This document shows, in pieces, positions 17,969-25,890 of a DNA stretch of 35,813 nt (its first letter is position 1; every line of letters begins with the position of its first letter). This DNA comes from Pseudomonadota bacterium. GTDB taxonomy: Bacteria > Pseudomonadota > Alphaproteobacteria > Acetobacterales > Acetobacteraceae. Location: NCBI GenBank assembly GCA_021808055.1, contig JAKBCH010000015.1, positions 1 through 35,813 of the forward strand, given 5' to 3'. The notes below the pieces were generated by a model. It was not told the origin of the DNA. It made no database searches and saw only the letters and a program-made list of their open reading frames with translations. A program made the translations under genes and the position numbers.

Positions 17969-18985
17969 TCAGCCCAGCCCCAACGCCATCGCCACGCTCT
18001 CGGCTGCGTGGCGGAAGCTTGCGGCCACGGCGCTGTCTGGGTCTGCGGCGGTTACCGGCTTGCCTGCATCTCCGCCCTCGCGCACGCCAATCTCCAGCGG
18101 AATTTCGCCCAGGAACGGCACGCCCATCTTTTCCGCTTCCGCCCTGGCACCACCATGGCTGAAAATCTCCGCGCGGTGGCCGCAATTCGGGCAGCAGAAA
18201 TAAGACATGTTCTCCACCACGCCCAGCACCTTAATGCCCACCTGGCCGAACATCTGCACGCCGCGCCGCGCATCCATCAAGGCAAGGTCTTGCGGGGTGG
18301 AGACGATAACCGCGCCGGAGGGCTTTGCCTTCTGCGCCATGGTGAGCTGGGCGTCACCGGTGCCGGGCGGCATATCCACCACCATGATATCCAACGGCCC
18401 CCAGTTCACCTGGCCGAGCAGCTGGTTGAGCGCGCCCATCACCATCGGTCCGCGCCAGACCATCGCCTTGTCTTCCGGCACCATGAAGCCGATGGACATT
18501 GCCTTGATGCCAAAGGCGGTCAGCGGCTGCATCATATTGTCTTTAACCGGGGGCCTGGTGTTCAACCCCAGCAGTTTCGGTAGGGAAGGGCCGTATATAT
18601 CCGCGTCCAGCAAACCGACGGCAAGCCCGCGCTGGGCCAGCGCCACGGCAAGGTTCACCGCCACGGTGGATTTACCCACCCCGCCTTTGCCGGAGGCCAC
18701 CGCGATGATGTGTTTCACATCCGGCAGCAGGGGTGCTTCCGGCGCTGGGCTGGCCGGGGCGGTGGGCTGGCCGGAATGAGCGGTCAGCACCACGGCGGCT
18801 GACTGCACGCCGGGCAGGGCTTTCAGCCTTGCCTCGATGTCTCCACGCAAGGGTTCAAGCCCGGCGGCTTCCTCCCTGGTGGCGCGCAGGCTCACCTGCA
18901 CAAGGCCATCCTGCACATGCACGCCTTCAATCCGGCGGCCAATATTAAACGGGGCGAGGGCTTCGCGAATATCTGCTTCATTCAT
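17969..18985 (-). CDS. mrp: Mrp/ApbC-type iron-sulfur cluster carrier ATPase
   Basis: 338 residues. An N-terminal DUF59/MIP18-like domain (about 1-70) is followed by a Pro/Ala-rich linker (71-88) and the P-loop ATPase with deviant Walker A SGKGGVGKST (98-107), DADIYGPS, and VVDMPPGTGD. The CPNC motif (265-268) is the expected cluster-binding pair in the Mrp family, which transfers 4Fe-4S clusters to targets. I chose the ATG at 18985 as the canonical domain start; a longer in-frame reading overlaps the divergent htrA. The ribosome site is weak. Confidence 0.95.
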   Translation of the reverse strand: MNEADIREALAPFNIGRRIEGVHVQDGLVQVSLRATREEAAGLEPLRGDIEARLKALPGVQSAAVVLTAHSGQPTAPASPAPEAPLLPDVKHIIAVASGKGGVGKSTVAVNLAVALAQRGLAVGLLDADIYGPSLPKLLGLNTRPPVKDNMMQPLTAFGIKAMSIGFMVPEDKAMVWRGPMVMGALNQLLGQVNWGPLDIMVVDMPPGTGDAQLTMAQKAKPSGAVIVSTPQDLALMDARRGVQMFGQVGIKVLGVVENMSYFCCPNCGHRAEIFSHGGARAEAEKMGVPFLGEIPLEIGVREGGDAGKPVTAADPDSAVAASFRHAAESVAMALGLG

Positions 18986-19049
18986 GGCGCTTAAGATAGA
19001 ACACTCGCCCCCTCTTGCGAAGATCGCCCGGCCTCGCCACTCTCGCCTC

Positions 19050-20426
19050 ATGAAAATTCTGGCGCGCGCGCTTCCTGCCTTGTTTCTGCTTGCTGCCCCG
19101 GTGGCCCACGCCGCGGACCTGCCACCACCTTTGGCTGACCTTGCCGCCAAAGTGGCGCCGTCTGTCGTCAGCATCGCCTCCATAGCACCGGATACAGGCG
19201 ATACCTCGCAGGATGACAGCGATGGCGATAGCGGGAACGCGGACCCCAGCAACACCGCCGCGACCGTTATTCCGCCGCCGAAAACCGTCGAATCGCTGGG
19301 GTCCGGCTTTGTCTTCGACCCTTCAGGCTATATCCTCACCAACAACCATGTGGTGAACGGCGCCAGCAATGTCACGGTCACCTTTTCAGATGGCACGGTT
19401 TATCCCGCCATCATCGCCGGGGTGGATGCGGATGCCGACCTCGCGGTGCTGAAAGTAAATGCCGGGCACAAGCTGCCATTCGTACCCTTCGGCGATTCCA
19501 CAAAAATGCGTGTGGGAGACTGGGTGCTGGCGGTGGGCAACCCGTTTGGTATGCCGGGCACCAACACAGCGGGCATCGTGAGCGCCCTGCACCGGCAGAT
19601 CAGCGACACCAAATTCGACGATTTCATCCAGACCGATGCCGCCATCAACAAGGGCAATTCAGGCGGCCCGCTGTTTAACCTGCAAGGGCAGGTGATTGGC
19701 GTTAATTCCGCCATTTACGCGCCCAACGGCACCTCGGACGGCATTGGCTTTTCCATCCCCTCAGCCATGGCCGAGCCGGTGGCTGAGGCGTTGGCCCATG
19801 AGGGGAAAATGACGCGCGGCTGGCTGGGTGTGGCAACAGAAGAGCTCTCGCCCGAAATTCAGGCGGTATTGAAGCTGCCTGATACCAAGGGTGCGCTGGT
19901 GGGTGCGGTTTCAACAGGCTCACCGGCTGATGGCAAATTACAGCCGGGTGACGTGATCACCGCGCTGGGTGGCCAGCCGATCGCGAATCCGCAGGCATTA
20001 TTCATCCGCACCGCCGAGTTTCAAGCCGGGCAGAGCGTAACCGTGGCGTTTGTTCGCAATGGCGCGGCGCAACAGGCGCAGCTTGTCATCGCCGTTCCAC
20101 CGCCCGCGCAAGATGACAGCATTTCCCAGAAACAATCACCACCGCCCGGCCCGGTAACGCTGCCCGCCTACGGGCTGGGGCTGGCGGGCAAACCGGCAGC
20201 GGATGGTGTTTCCATCATCTCCGCCACGGGCCCGGCGGCGAAAGCGGGGATTGTGGCGGGGAATGTGATCCAGCAGGTAAACGGCGTGGTTGTGGCAACG
20301 GCACCCGATGTCCGCAAACAAATCGAAGGGCTGGGTGATAATCCCGCCGTGATTCTCATCGCCGGCATCACGGCGGCTGGCGATAATCCAGGCCCGCGCT
20401 GGGTACAGGTGAAACCGGGCAACTAA
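19050..20426 (+). CDS. degP: Periplasmic HtrA/DegP-type serine protease with two PDZ domains
   Basis: 458 residues. A signal peptide ends near AHA|ADL. An acidic linker (48-70, many Asp) precedes the trypsin-like domain with catalytic His100 (TNNHVV), Asp130 (DADLAVLK) and Ser204 (GNSGGPLFN). Two PDZ domains follow (about 255-345 and 375-450), separated by a Pro-rich linker. The family degrades or refolds misfolded envelope proteins. The ATG at 19050 has no clear ribosome site. It is divergent from mrp across 64 bases. DegP, DegQ and DegS-like names cannot be separated here; two PDZ domains argue against DegS. Confidence 0.94.
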   Translation: MKILARALPALFLLAAPVAHAADLPPPLADLAAKVAPSVVSIASIAPDTGDTSQDDSDGDSGNADPSNTAATVIPPPKTVESLGSGFVFDPSGYILTNNHVVNGASNVTVTFSDGTVYPAIIAGVDADADLAVLKVNAGHKLPFVPFGDSTKMRVGDWVLAVGNPFGMPGTNTAGIVSALHRQISDTKFDDFIQTDAAINKGNSGGPLFNLQGQVIGVNSAIYAPNGTSDGIGFSIPSAMAEPVAEALAHEGKMTRGWLGVATEELSPEIQAVLKLPDTKGALVGAVSTGSPADGKLQPGDVITALGGQPIANPQALFIRTAEFQAGQSVTVAFVRNGAAQQAQLVIAVPPPAQDDSISQKQSPPPGPVTLPAYGLGLAGKPAADGVSIISATGPAAKAGIVAGNVIQQVNGVVVATAPDVRKQIEGLGDNPAVILIAGITAAGDNPGPRWVQVKPGN

Positions 20427-20429
20427 CCG

Positions 20430-20720
20430 CTATTGCGGAAGCCAGACAAAATCGCTGATGGCTTTCGCCAGCGCCAGATCCTTCTCGGTCACGCCGCCAG
20501 CGCTGTGGGTTGAAAGCGTGATGCTGACCTTGTTGTAGGAATTTGACCAATCCGGATGGTGGTCGGCTTTTTCCGCCAAAAGCGCCACATGCGTCATGAA
20601 GGAAAAAGTTTCCGCGAAATTTTTAAAGGTAAAATCCTGAGTGATGGATTTTCCATCCTTCCCCGGCTGCCACTTGCCCGGAAGGGATTTGAGCTTGTCT
20701 GGTTCAAGAAGTTTGGACAT
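20430..20720 (-). CDS. phhB: 4a-hydroxytetrahydrobiopterin dehydratase (PCD/DCoH)
   Basis: 96 residues. The signature HHPDWSNSYNKVSITLSTHSAGG is present, with His54, His55 and Trp58 of the active site and a C-terminal LAKAIS helix. The enzyme dehydrates carbinolamine pterin in the aromatic hydroxylase cycle, and bacterial homologues may also act in pterin or molybdopterin repair. No phenylalanine hydroxylase is in the window. It lies 41 bases after the 5-formyl-THF cyclo-ligase, possibly as the last gene of that operon, and converges with htrA across three bases. Confidence 0.93.
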   Translation of the reverse strand: MSKLLEPDKLKSLPGKWQPGKDGKSITQDFTFKNFAETFSFMTHVALLAEKADHHPDWSNSYNKVSITLSTHSAGGVTEKDLALAKAISDFVWLPQ

Positions 20721-20761
20721 GTTTCCGGCCCTCTCTTACTAAACGTGGTTAACACTGATGC

Positions 20762-21319
20762 TTATGGCTTGATCATTTGAATGCCCGCCTCGGTGGCGAT
20801 GGCGTGCAACGCAAGGTCGGTTGCCTCCACAGGGATGTTTTCTTCTTCCTGCGCCGCGAAAGCGCAGCCTAGCCGGAAAGCAGCGGGCAGGGCAGCCAGG
20901 GTGCGATCGTAATATCCGCCGCCATAGCCAAGCCGGTGGCCGCGCAAATTAAAAGCCAGAAGCGGCACCAGCAGAAAATCGGGCAAAACAGGCAGCCCAT
21001 CTGGGTGCTGGGTTTTGTACCGCCCCTGCAGCATCCGGGCGGAAGGTGTCCATGTGCGAAAAATCAAACCGTTGCCTGGCGGCGGGGTTTCCGGCAGCGC
21101 CACATGCTGGCCGCGCGCGTGCAAGGCTTGCAGCAGCGGCAAAATGTCGATCTCGCCGCGCATCGGGAAAAACCCACCCACGATCGCACCTTTTGGAATG
21201 ATGCCGCTTGCCAGCACGTGTTTTGCCAAGGCGTGGCCCAGCGCCGGGCTCTGCGTTTCGCGCCGCGCCAGCATCAGGCGACGCAACGCTGCCTTCTGCA
21301 TGGCGATGGGTTCACTCAT
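20762..21319 (-). CDS. fau: 5-formyltetrahydrofolate cyclo-ligase
   Basis: 185 residues. The basic N-terminal segment KAALRRLMLARR, the GGFFPMRGEIDI phosphate and substrate strand, and the family signature RGHRLGYGGGYYDR (126-139) are present. It converts 5-formyl-THF to 5,10-methenyl-THF with ATP. Its ATG shares four bases (ATGA) with the stop of the OmpA/MotB-like gene, an unusual coupling of folate salvage to an envelope operon. Confidence 0.94.
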   Translation of the reverse strand: MSEPIAMQKAALRRLMLARRETQSPALGHALAKHVLASGIIPKGAIVGGFFPMRGEIDILPLLQALHARGQHVALPETPPPGNGLIFRTWTPSARMLQGRYKTQHPDGLPVLPDFLLVPLLAFNLRGHRLGYGGGYYDRTLAALPAAFRLGCAFAAQEEENIPVEATDLALHAIATEAGIQMIKP

Positions 21320-22428
21320 GGTGTTGTCAGGCGAAATTCAATGCGCCGGTTCTGCGCGTAATCGGCTGGGGTGTTGCCGGTGGCGATGGGGTTGTTCGCC
21401 CCCATGCCGGAGGTCACAAGCCGGTTGGCAGGCACGCCATCGGCGATCAGCAAATCCAAAACCGCAAGTGCGCGCGCGGCTGATAAATCAAAGTTGGATT
21501 TATACGGCCCGCCCGTAATCGGCTGCGCATCAGCATAACCATCAACTGAAAGTACCCAGTTCACATTGGTCGGAATTTTCGCGGCAATGGCCGTCACCGC
21601 CTTCGCCACCTGCGCAATCTCCGCCTTGCCCGCCGGGGTGATGGTGGCCTGGTCCACCGGAAACAGCACATCGCTTTCGAAGACAAAGCGGTCACCAACC
21701 ACTTTTATATTTTGCTCGCCTTGCAGGCTTTGGCTCAGCGTTTTGAAAAAGACGCTTTGGTATTGCTGCAATTCTTCAACCTTGCGGGCCAGCGCCTCGT
21801 TTAGCTGCTTGCCGAGATCGGTGATCTGCACATGGTCCTTGGCATCGGCGGTCTGGGCCGCATCCAGCGCCACCTGCAAGGCCGCAAGCTGCGCGCGCAA
21901 GGCGGCCATCTGCTGGTTCAGTAGGGCAATCTGTGCCGCGTCCTGCTTGTTCAGGCTTTGCGCGCTGGTGAGCTGGGACTGCAAATCGCCGCCATTCGCC
22001 ATTTGTAAAGCGGCGATACGCCCGGCGGCCGAAGCCGCCTCGGCCTGCGCATCAGAAAGCTGGTCTTGCAGCGATTTCTGCGAGGTTTGTAACCAGGAGA
22101 TGGTGGTTGTGTCTGTGGCAAGCTGCTGGTTCAGGCTGGTATTGGCCGCCTGCGCGGTGGCGAGCTGCGCGTTGAGCGCCGCCAGCTCCTGCGTCAAAGA
22201 AGTATCTTTCGAGGCCTCCATCGAAAGGCTCTGGGTCAGCTCCGCAATCTGCTGCTTCAACACGCTGATGGTATTATCAGACCCCGTAAGGGCAGTGGAC
22301 AGAAACGCCTCCGCCAGCACGAACACCAATAAAACAAAGATGGTGACCATGAGCAGAGTGGAAAGCGCATCCACATAGCCGGGCCAGGCTTCCAGCCCAT
22401 TGCCGCCATTGCCGCGCTTGCGGCTCAT
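21316..22428 (-). CDS. OmpA/MotB-like peptidoglycan-binding membrane protein with long coiled coil
   Basis: 370 residues. A single N-terminal helix (about 21-43), preceded by the WPGYVDALSTLLMV segment, is like MotB. A Gln/Ala-rich coiled coil of about 170 residues follows (about 50-225), then an OmpA-like domain (about 245-370) with FPVDQATITPAGK, SVDGYADAQPI, FDLSAARALAVLDLL and NRRIEFRL, the cell-wall-binding fold. It is paired with a MotA/TolQ-like protein by a 4-base overlap. The Asp25 in the helix start is the candidate ion-coupling residue. It is probably not a flagellar stator: no flagellar gene is nearby, and the coiled coil is too long. Confidence 0.87.
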   Translation of the reverse strand: MSRKRGNGGNGLEAWPGYVDALSTLLMVTIFVLLVFVLAEAFLSTALTGSDNTISVLKQQIAELTQSLSMEASKDTSLTQELAALNAQLATAQAANTSLNQQLATDTTTISWLQTSQKSLQDQLSDAQAEAASAAGRIAALQMANGGDLQSQLTSAQSLNKQDAAQIALLNQQMAALRAQLAALQVALDAAQTADAKDHVQITDLGKQLNEALARKVEELQQYQSVFFKTLSQSLQGEQNIKVVGDRFVFESDVLFPVDQATITPAGKAEIAQVAKAVTAIAAKIPTNVNWVLSVDGYADAQPITGGPYKSNFDLSAARALAVLDLLIADGVPANRLVTSGMGANNPIATGNTPADYAQNRRIEFRLTTP

Positions 22429-23567
22429 GAACGGGGGTCGTCCAGCCGCGCCGAAATGGTGCGGGTGAGCAAGCGGATATCATTGCGCAAATCTGTAACG
22501 CCCTGGCTGCGGCCCTGCTCGGTTTCCGCCATAAAGCGGTTCAGCAGCAATTCGATATTCCTGAGATGCGCGCGGGAGATATCATCACCATTGTTCTGGG
22601 CATCAGATAGCCGGGTGAGCGCCGGGGAAAGTGCTACCTGCGCGTTCGCCACCTTTTCCATGAGCTGGTGCTGCAAGCGTAGCGTGTCGCCCAAATCGGC
22701 CATGCGGTCGGCCAGGGCGCGCAAAGCGTTGTTGCCCTGGATGCGGCTTTCCTCGGTGCGGGTGAGCACGCTCTGAAGCTGGTCCATGTTCTCGGCGGTT
22801 TGTTCCAGCAGCGCCTGCACATAGCCGGGTATGTTGCCTTCGCCATCTCCCCCCAGCGCGCCGGTGCCAAGCTTGGTAAGGCTGGCGAGCCATTCTTCCA
22901 GCTCGTTGAAAAAGCGGTTCATCGCCTGGCCCGCGGTAAGGTCCAGAAAGCCCAGAATCAGCGCGCCGGAGAGGCCGAACATGGAGGCGGAAAACGCCGT
23001 GCCCATCCCCGCCAGCGGCTTGGCGAGGCCGGATTTCAGTTGCGCGAACATCGCGTTCACATCGCCGCCGCCGGTCAGGCTCATGCCGTTTATCACGTCC
23101 GCCACCGAGGAGACTGTATGCAGCAGCCCCCAAAACGTGCCGAGCAGACCAAGGAAGATCATCACCCCGGTGATATAGCGGGAAAGTTCGCGGGATTCGT
23201 CGAGCCGTGATGAAACACCATCCAAAATCGTACGCATGGACTGGCCAGAGAGCGTGATCCGCCGCTCGCCATCTGCGCGGCCATGCAGCATCCGCGCCAT
23301 GGGGGCGAGCAGGGTGGGGGGCGTTGCCTCCACCAGCTTTTGGCGGTTGCGGCGGAATTCCTCCACCCAGGCGGCCTCCGGATAAAGCCGCTGTACCTGG
23401 CGGATGTTCCAGACCACCCCAAAGATTTCTACCGCGAAAATAACTGAGTTGATCACCGGATTGGCCATGAAGAAATGCGCCAGAACCGGGGAGAGCACCG
23501 CCGCCCCGGCATAAACCACCAGGCAGAACAGAACCATGCGGATGAGGTAGCTGGTGGGCTTGGTCAT
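22425..23567 (-). CDS. MotA/TolQ/ExbB-like proton-channel protein
   Basis: 380 residues. Two N-terminal helices (about 8-31 and 36-54), a cytoplasmic loop, then two helices with the family motifs ITGVMIFLGLLGTFWGLLHTV and GMGTAFSASMFGLSGALILGF. The C-terminus (about 235-380) is helical with heptad-like repeats and is longer than in MotA. With the overlapping OmpA/MotB-like gene it would form an ion-driven complex spanning the inner membrane and wall. Function is not established. A ZorAB-type anti-phage motor is the nearest known analogue in architecture, but the partner genes are absent. Confidence 0.85.
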   Translation of the reverse strand: MTKPTSYLIRMVLFCLVVYAGAAVLSPVLAHFFMANPVINSVIFAVEIFGVVWNIRQVQRLYPEAAWVEEFRRNRQKLVEATPPTLLAPMARMLHGRADGERRITLSGQSMRTILDGVSSRLDESRELSRYITGVMIFLGLLGTFWGLLHTVSSVADVINGMSLTGGGDVNAMFAQLKSGLAKPLAGMGTAFSASMFGLSGALILGFLDLTAGQAMNRFFNELEEWLASLTKLGTGALGGDGEGNIPGYVQALLEQTAENMDQLQSVLTRTEESRIQGNNALRALADRMADLGDTLRLQHQLMEKVANAQVALSPALTRLSDAQNNGDDISRAHLRNIELLLNRFMAETEQGRSQGVTDLRNDIRLLTRTISARLDDPRS

Positions 23568-24154
23568 GGCGTGGCGCTGGCTCCGATCAAGGCTTCATTT
23601 TCATCGGCGCCGGGCACACTGCCAGACGCGCGCGGGATGATATTCTGCGCGGGCACACCGCAGGCGACCAGCGCATCGCGAATCGCGAAAGCACGGTTCA
23701 GGGAAAGTCGCATCGCGCCGGAAGGGTCGTTGGGGTCCGTTGGCGCGCGGGCCACCACCGGCACTGGCGCGCTGGCGGTGCAGAACGGCTTCAGCGCGGC
23801 AATGGCCCCGGCGGGCAGGGTGGCGCTGCCGGGCGCGAACTCAATGCGGGCAACAGGCGCTGAAACAGCCTTCGGTAAAGCGACCTTAGGCGCGGGCGCT
23901 GGTTGCGGTTTCGCTGGTGGGGTTGGTTTAGCCGGAGCGATCGTTTCCGGTGCCTTAGGCTTGGCGTGGTGGTCATAATGCGGGTGTGGCTGACGGATAA
24001 CAGGCCGCACCATGGCGGGCTCAGCCTTGGCCGCCGGAGCAAGTGGGGGCAAGCCCTGAAGTTGCCGCAGCGCGGCTGGATTCACCGTGACCTGCGCAAA
24101 GCCGCAGGCCGGAGCGAGTGCCAGGAGACAAGGGAGCCAGAGCGAAATTTTCAC
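23564..24154 (-). CDS. Exported OmpA-like protein of unknown function
   Basis: 196 residues from GTG at 24154. A signal peptide (1-20, ending CGFAQ) is followed by a His/Lys/Pro-rich linker (about 50-95) and a compact C-terminal domain with IEFAPGSATLPAGAIAAL and LSLNRAFAIRDALVACGVPAQNI, which looks like a reduced OmpA domain. The two domain cysteines (125 and 164) could pair. The stop shares four bases with the MotA-like start. It follows suhB by 15 bases. Function is unknown; it may be a periplasmic partner of the channel pair. Confidence 0.75.
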   Translation of the reverse strand: MKISLWLPCLLALAPACGFAQVTVNPAALRQLQGLPPLAPAAKAEPAMVRPVIRQPHPHYDHHAKPKAPETIAPAKPTPPAKPQPAPAPKVALPKAVSAPVARIEFAPGSATLPAGAIAALKPFCTASAPVPVVARAPTDPNDPSGAMRLSLNRAFAIRDALVACGVPAQNIIPRASGSVPGADENEALIGASATP

Positions 24155-24169
24155 TCTGCCAGCCTAGCC

Positions 24170-24997
24170 TCAACCTCGCCGCGCCGCCAGACCGTCCTGC
24201 ACCAGTTCCAGCAGCTTGGGGTGCAGATGCGAGTTTGCCGCCACCACCACCTCGGCAACATTGTCCTTGCCGTCGCCATCGGTGGCATAGCCGCCCGCCT
24301 CGCGTACAATCAGCATTCCCGCGGCGATATCCCACGGCTTGATGCCCATTTCCCAATAGCCGTCATAGCGCCCGGCGGCCACCCAGGCGAGGTCCAGCGC
24401 CGCCGAGCCAAAGCGGCGCACACCCGCCGTGGCCGGCATCAACGCGCTTAGCGTGCGGGCAAAAGCCAGGCGGTTGCTGGCCGAGGTGGCGGCGAAGGGA
24501 ATGCCAGTGGCGAACAAGGCCGTATGAAGCTCCCGTCGGCCAGAAACGCGCAGGCGTTTGTCGTTAAGGTAGGCGCCAATGCCCTTTTCGGCCCAAAACA
24601 TTTCACCGTTCACGGGGGAGAATATCGCCGCCGCGTTAATTTCGCTGCTGCCGTCGGGCAGGCGTTTTTCCAGCGCGATGGAAATCGCCCAATGCGGAAT
24701 GCCGTGCAGGAAGTTGGTGGTGCCGTCCAGCGGGTCCACAATCCAACGCCAGGCCCATTTATCGGAGCCCGAGGCACCGCTCTCTTCCATTAAAAACCCA
24801 TAGCCGGGGCGGGCTTTTTCAAGCTCCTCGCGCAGCGTCTGCTCGGCGCGCATATCCGCCTGGGTCACGAAATCCCCCGGCCCCTTCACGGAAACCTGGA
24901 GGTTTTCAACCTCCATGAAGTCGCGCAGCAGGCGCTTCGCCGCCTTGTTGGCGGCGTTGTGCATCACCGTCATATGCGCGGAAAGGCGTGGCATCAT
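24170..24997 (-). CDS. suhB: Inositol monophosphatase family protein
   Basis: 275 residues. The metal-binding motifs are intact: MEESG, WIVDPLDGTTNF and the C-terminal KPWDIAAG. The N-terminal PRLSAHMTVMHNAANKAAKRLLRDF is typical of alphaproteobacterial SuhB-like proteins. It removes phosphate from inositol phosphates, and family members may also act on fructose-1,6-bisphosphate or in rRNA antitermination. The start is ATG at 24997 or 24994; AGGA lies eight bases before 24997. It follows two terminator hairpins after efp and may be first in the envelope operon. Confidence 0.9.
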   Translation of the reverse strand: MMPRLSAHMTVMHNAANKAAKRLLRDFMEVENLQVSVKGPGDFVTQADMRAEQTLREELEKARPGYGFLMEESGASGSDKWAWRWIVDPLDGTTNFLHGIPHWAISIALEKRLPDGSSEINAAAIFSPVNGEMFWAEKGIGAYLNDKRLRVSGRRELHTALFATGIPFAATSASNRLAFARTLSALMPATAGVRRFGSAALDLAWVAAGRYDGYWEMGIKPWDIAAGMLIVREAGGYATDGDGKDNVAEVVVAANSHLHPKLLELVQDGLAARRG

Positions 24998-25021
24998 GGC
25001 GAAAATCCTGAAAACAAGAAA

Positions 25022-25040
25022 TGCCCGCGTGGGGCGGGCA
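25022..25040 (-). terminator. Second hairpin after efp
   Basis: A 7-bp stem (TGCCCGC at 25022-25028 with GCGGGCA at 25034-25040) has a 5-base loop. On the minus strand it is followed by TTTCTTGTTTTC. It is the weaker of two tandem hairpins after efp and lies just before suhB. Confidence 0.6.
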
Positions 25041-25044
25041 GATG

Positions 25045-25076
25045 AAAAACGCGCCCGGGCCAAAACGCGGCCCGGG
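25045..25076 (-). terminator. Intrinsic terminator of efp
   Basis: An 8-bp stem (CCCGGGCC at 25054-25061 and its complement at 25069-25076) with a 7-base loop is followed on the minus strand by CGCG then five T. It lies seven bases past the efp stop. Confidence 0.8.
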
Positions 25077-25082
25077 TAGAGT

Positions 25083-25649
25083 TTATCCTTTGGCGCGCTC
25101 TACATAAGAGCCATCTTCGGTGCGCACCACAATCCGCTCGCCGGCCTCGATGAAAGGCGGCACCAGCGTCTTCACGCCGTTGGAAAGCTTGGCGGGCTTG
25201 TAGGAGGAAGAAGCGGTTTGCCCCTTCACCACCGGGTCGGCTTCTACCACTTCCAGCGTGGCGTGCGGCGGCAGGGTAATGCCAACCGGGTCGCCTTCCA
25301 CCAGCGCCACGGAAACCGCCATGTTATCTTGCAAAAACGGCGCGGAATCGCCCAGAATCGCGGCGGGCACCATGAACTGTTCGAAGGTCTCAGGGTCCAT
25401 CAGCACCAGGTTGTCGCCATCGGTGTAGGAATAGGTGTAATCCCGGTCCTCGGTGGTCAAGCGCTCCACGGTGTCAGCGGTGCGCCAACGTTCGTTGGTT
25501 TTGTTGCCGGTCTTCAGGTTACGCATTTCCACCTGAATGAATGCGCCGCCCTTGCCGGGGGTGATGATCTGCTGCTTCAGCACGGTCCAGCGGTTGCCTT
25601 CGTGCTCGATAACCTGGCCAGCGCGGATGAGGTTTGCCTGCTGCTTCAT
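25083..25649 (-). CDS. efp: Translation elongation factor P
   Basis: 188 residues, the standard length. The three-domain EF-P fold is evident, with the loop PGKGGAF carrying Lys33, the position that is lysylated in many bacteria, and the C-terminal GERIVVRTEDGSYVERAKG. EF-P rescues ribosomes stalled at proline stretches. The ATG at 25649 is preceded by AAGG. No epmA or epmB is in the window, so the modification state is unknown. Confidence 0.97.
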   Translation of the reverse strand: MKQQANLIRAGQVIEHEGNRWTVLKQQIITPGKGGAFIQVEMRNLKTGNKTNERWRTADTVERLTTEDRDYTYSYTDGDNLVLMDPETFEQFMVPAAILGDSAPFLQDNMAVSVALVEGDPVGITLPPHATLEVVEADPVVKGQTASSSYKPAKLSNGVKTLVPPFIEAGERIVVRTEDGSYVERAKG

Positions 25650-25763
25650 AAAATTGCCTTGCGGATTGAATACTGAATGATCGTGAGGCGGGGGCTTACG
25701 CCGCCCTGGCGCGGGAGGCAAGGGTTTTGGCCTTCAGGCATCACGGACGCCCCCGCGGGGATG

Positions 25764-25780
25764 GTAAATGGCCCGTTTAC
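25764..25780. promoter_or_regulatory. Operator-like palindrome between efp and the autotransporter
   Basis: GTAAATGG-c-CCGTTTAC is a 17-base inverted repeat with one mismatch (8-base arms). It lies about 110 bases from each flanking start, in a 241-base gap with no gene. What binds it is unknown. Confidence 0.35.
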
Positions 25781-25890
25781 TTTCGTGAAACTCGATTAAC
25801 CCTCCATTCATGTTGGCGGGGTTACGTTGGGTACAATCTCTGGTCGTGGATGTGCCGCAAAACGGGGCAATTAACAAGGATGATTCCCCG

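Noticed and set aside
18837..19049. Longer N-terminus for the HtrA protease
   Set aside because: The upstream codons are antisense to mrp and would bury the clear signal peptide that begins at 19050.
20721..21319. 6S RNA beside the 5-formyl-THF cyclo-ligase gene
   Set aside because: In many proteobacteria ssrS precedes this gene, but here its start overlaps the OmpA/MotB-like gene, leaving no room, and the 41-base gap after it is too short.
21316..23567. Zorya-type defence system (ZorA/ZorB architecture)
   Set aside because: The MotA-like and OmpA-like pair fits in outline, but no ZorC/ZorD/ZorE-type helicase or nuclease gene is adjacent and the neighbours are housekeeping genes.
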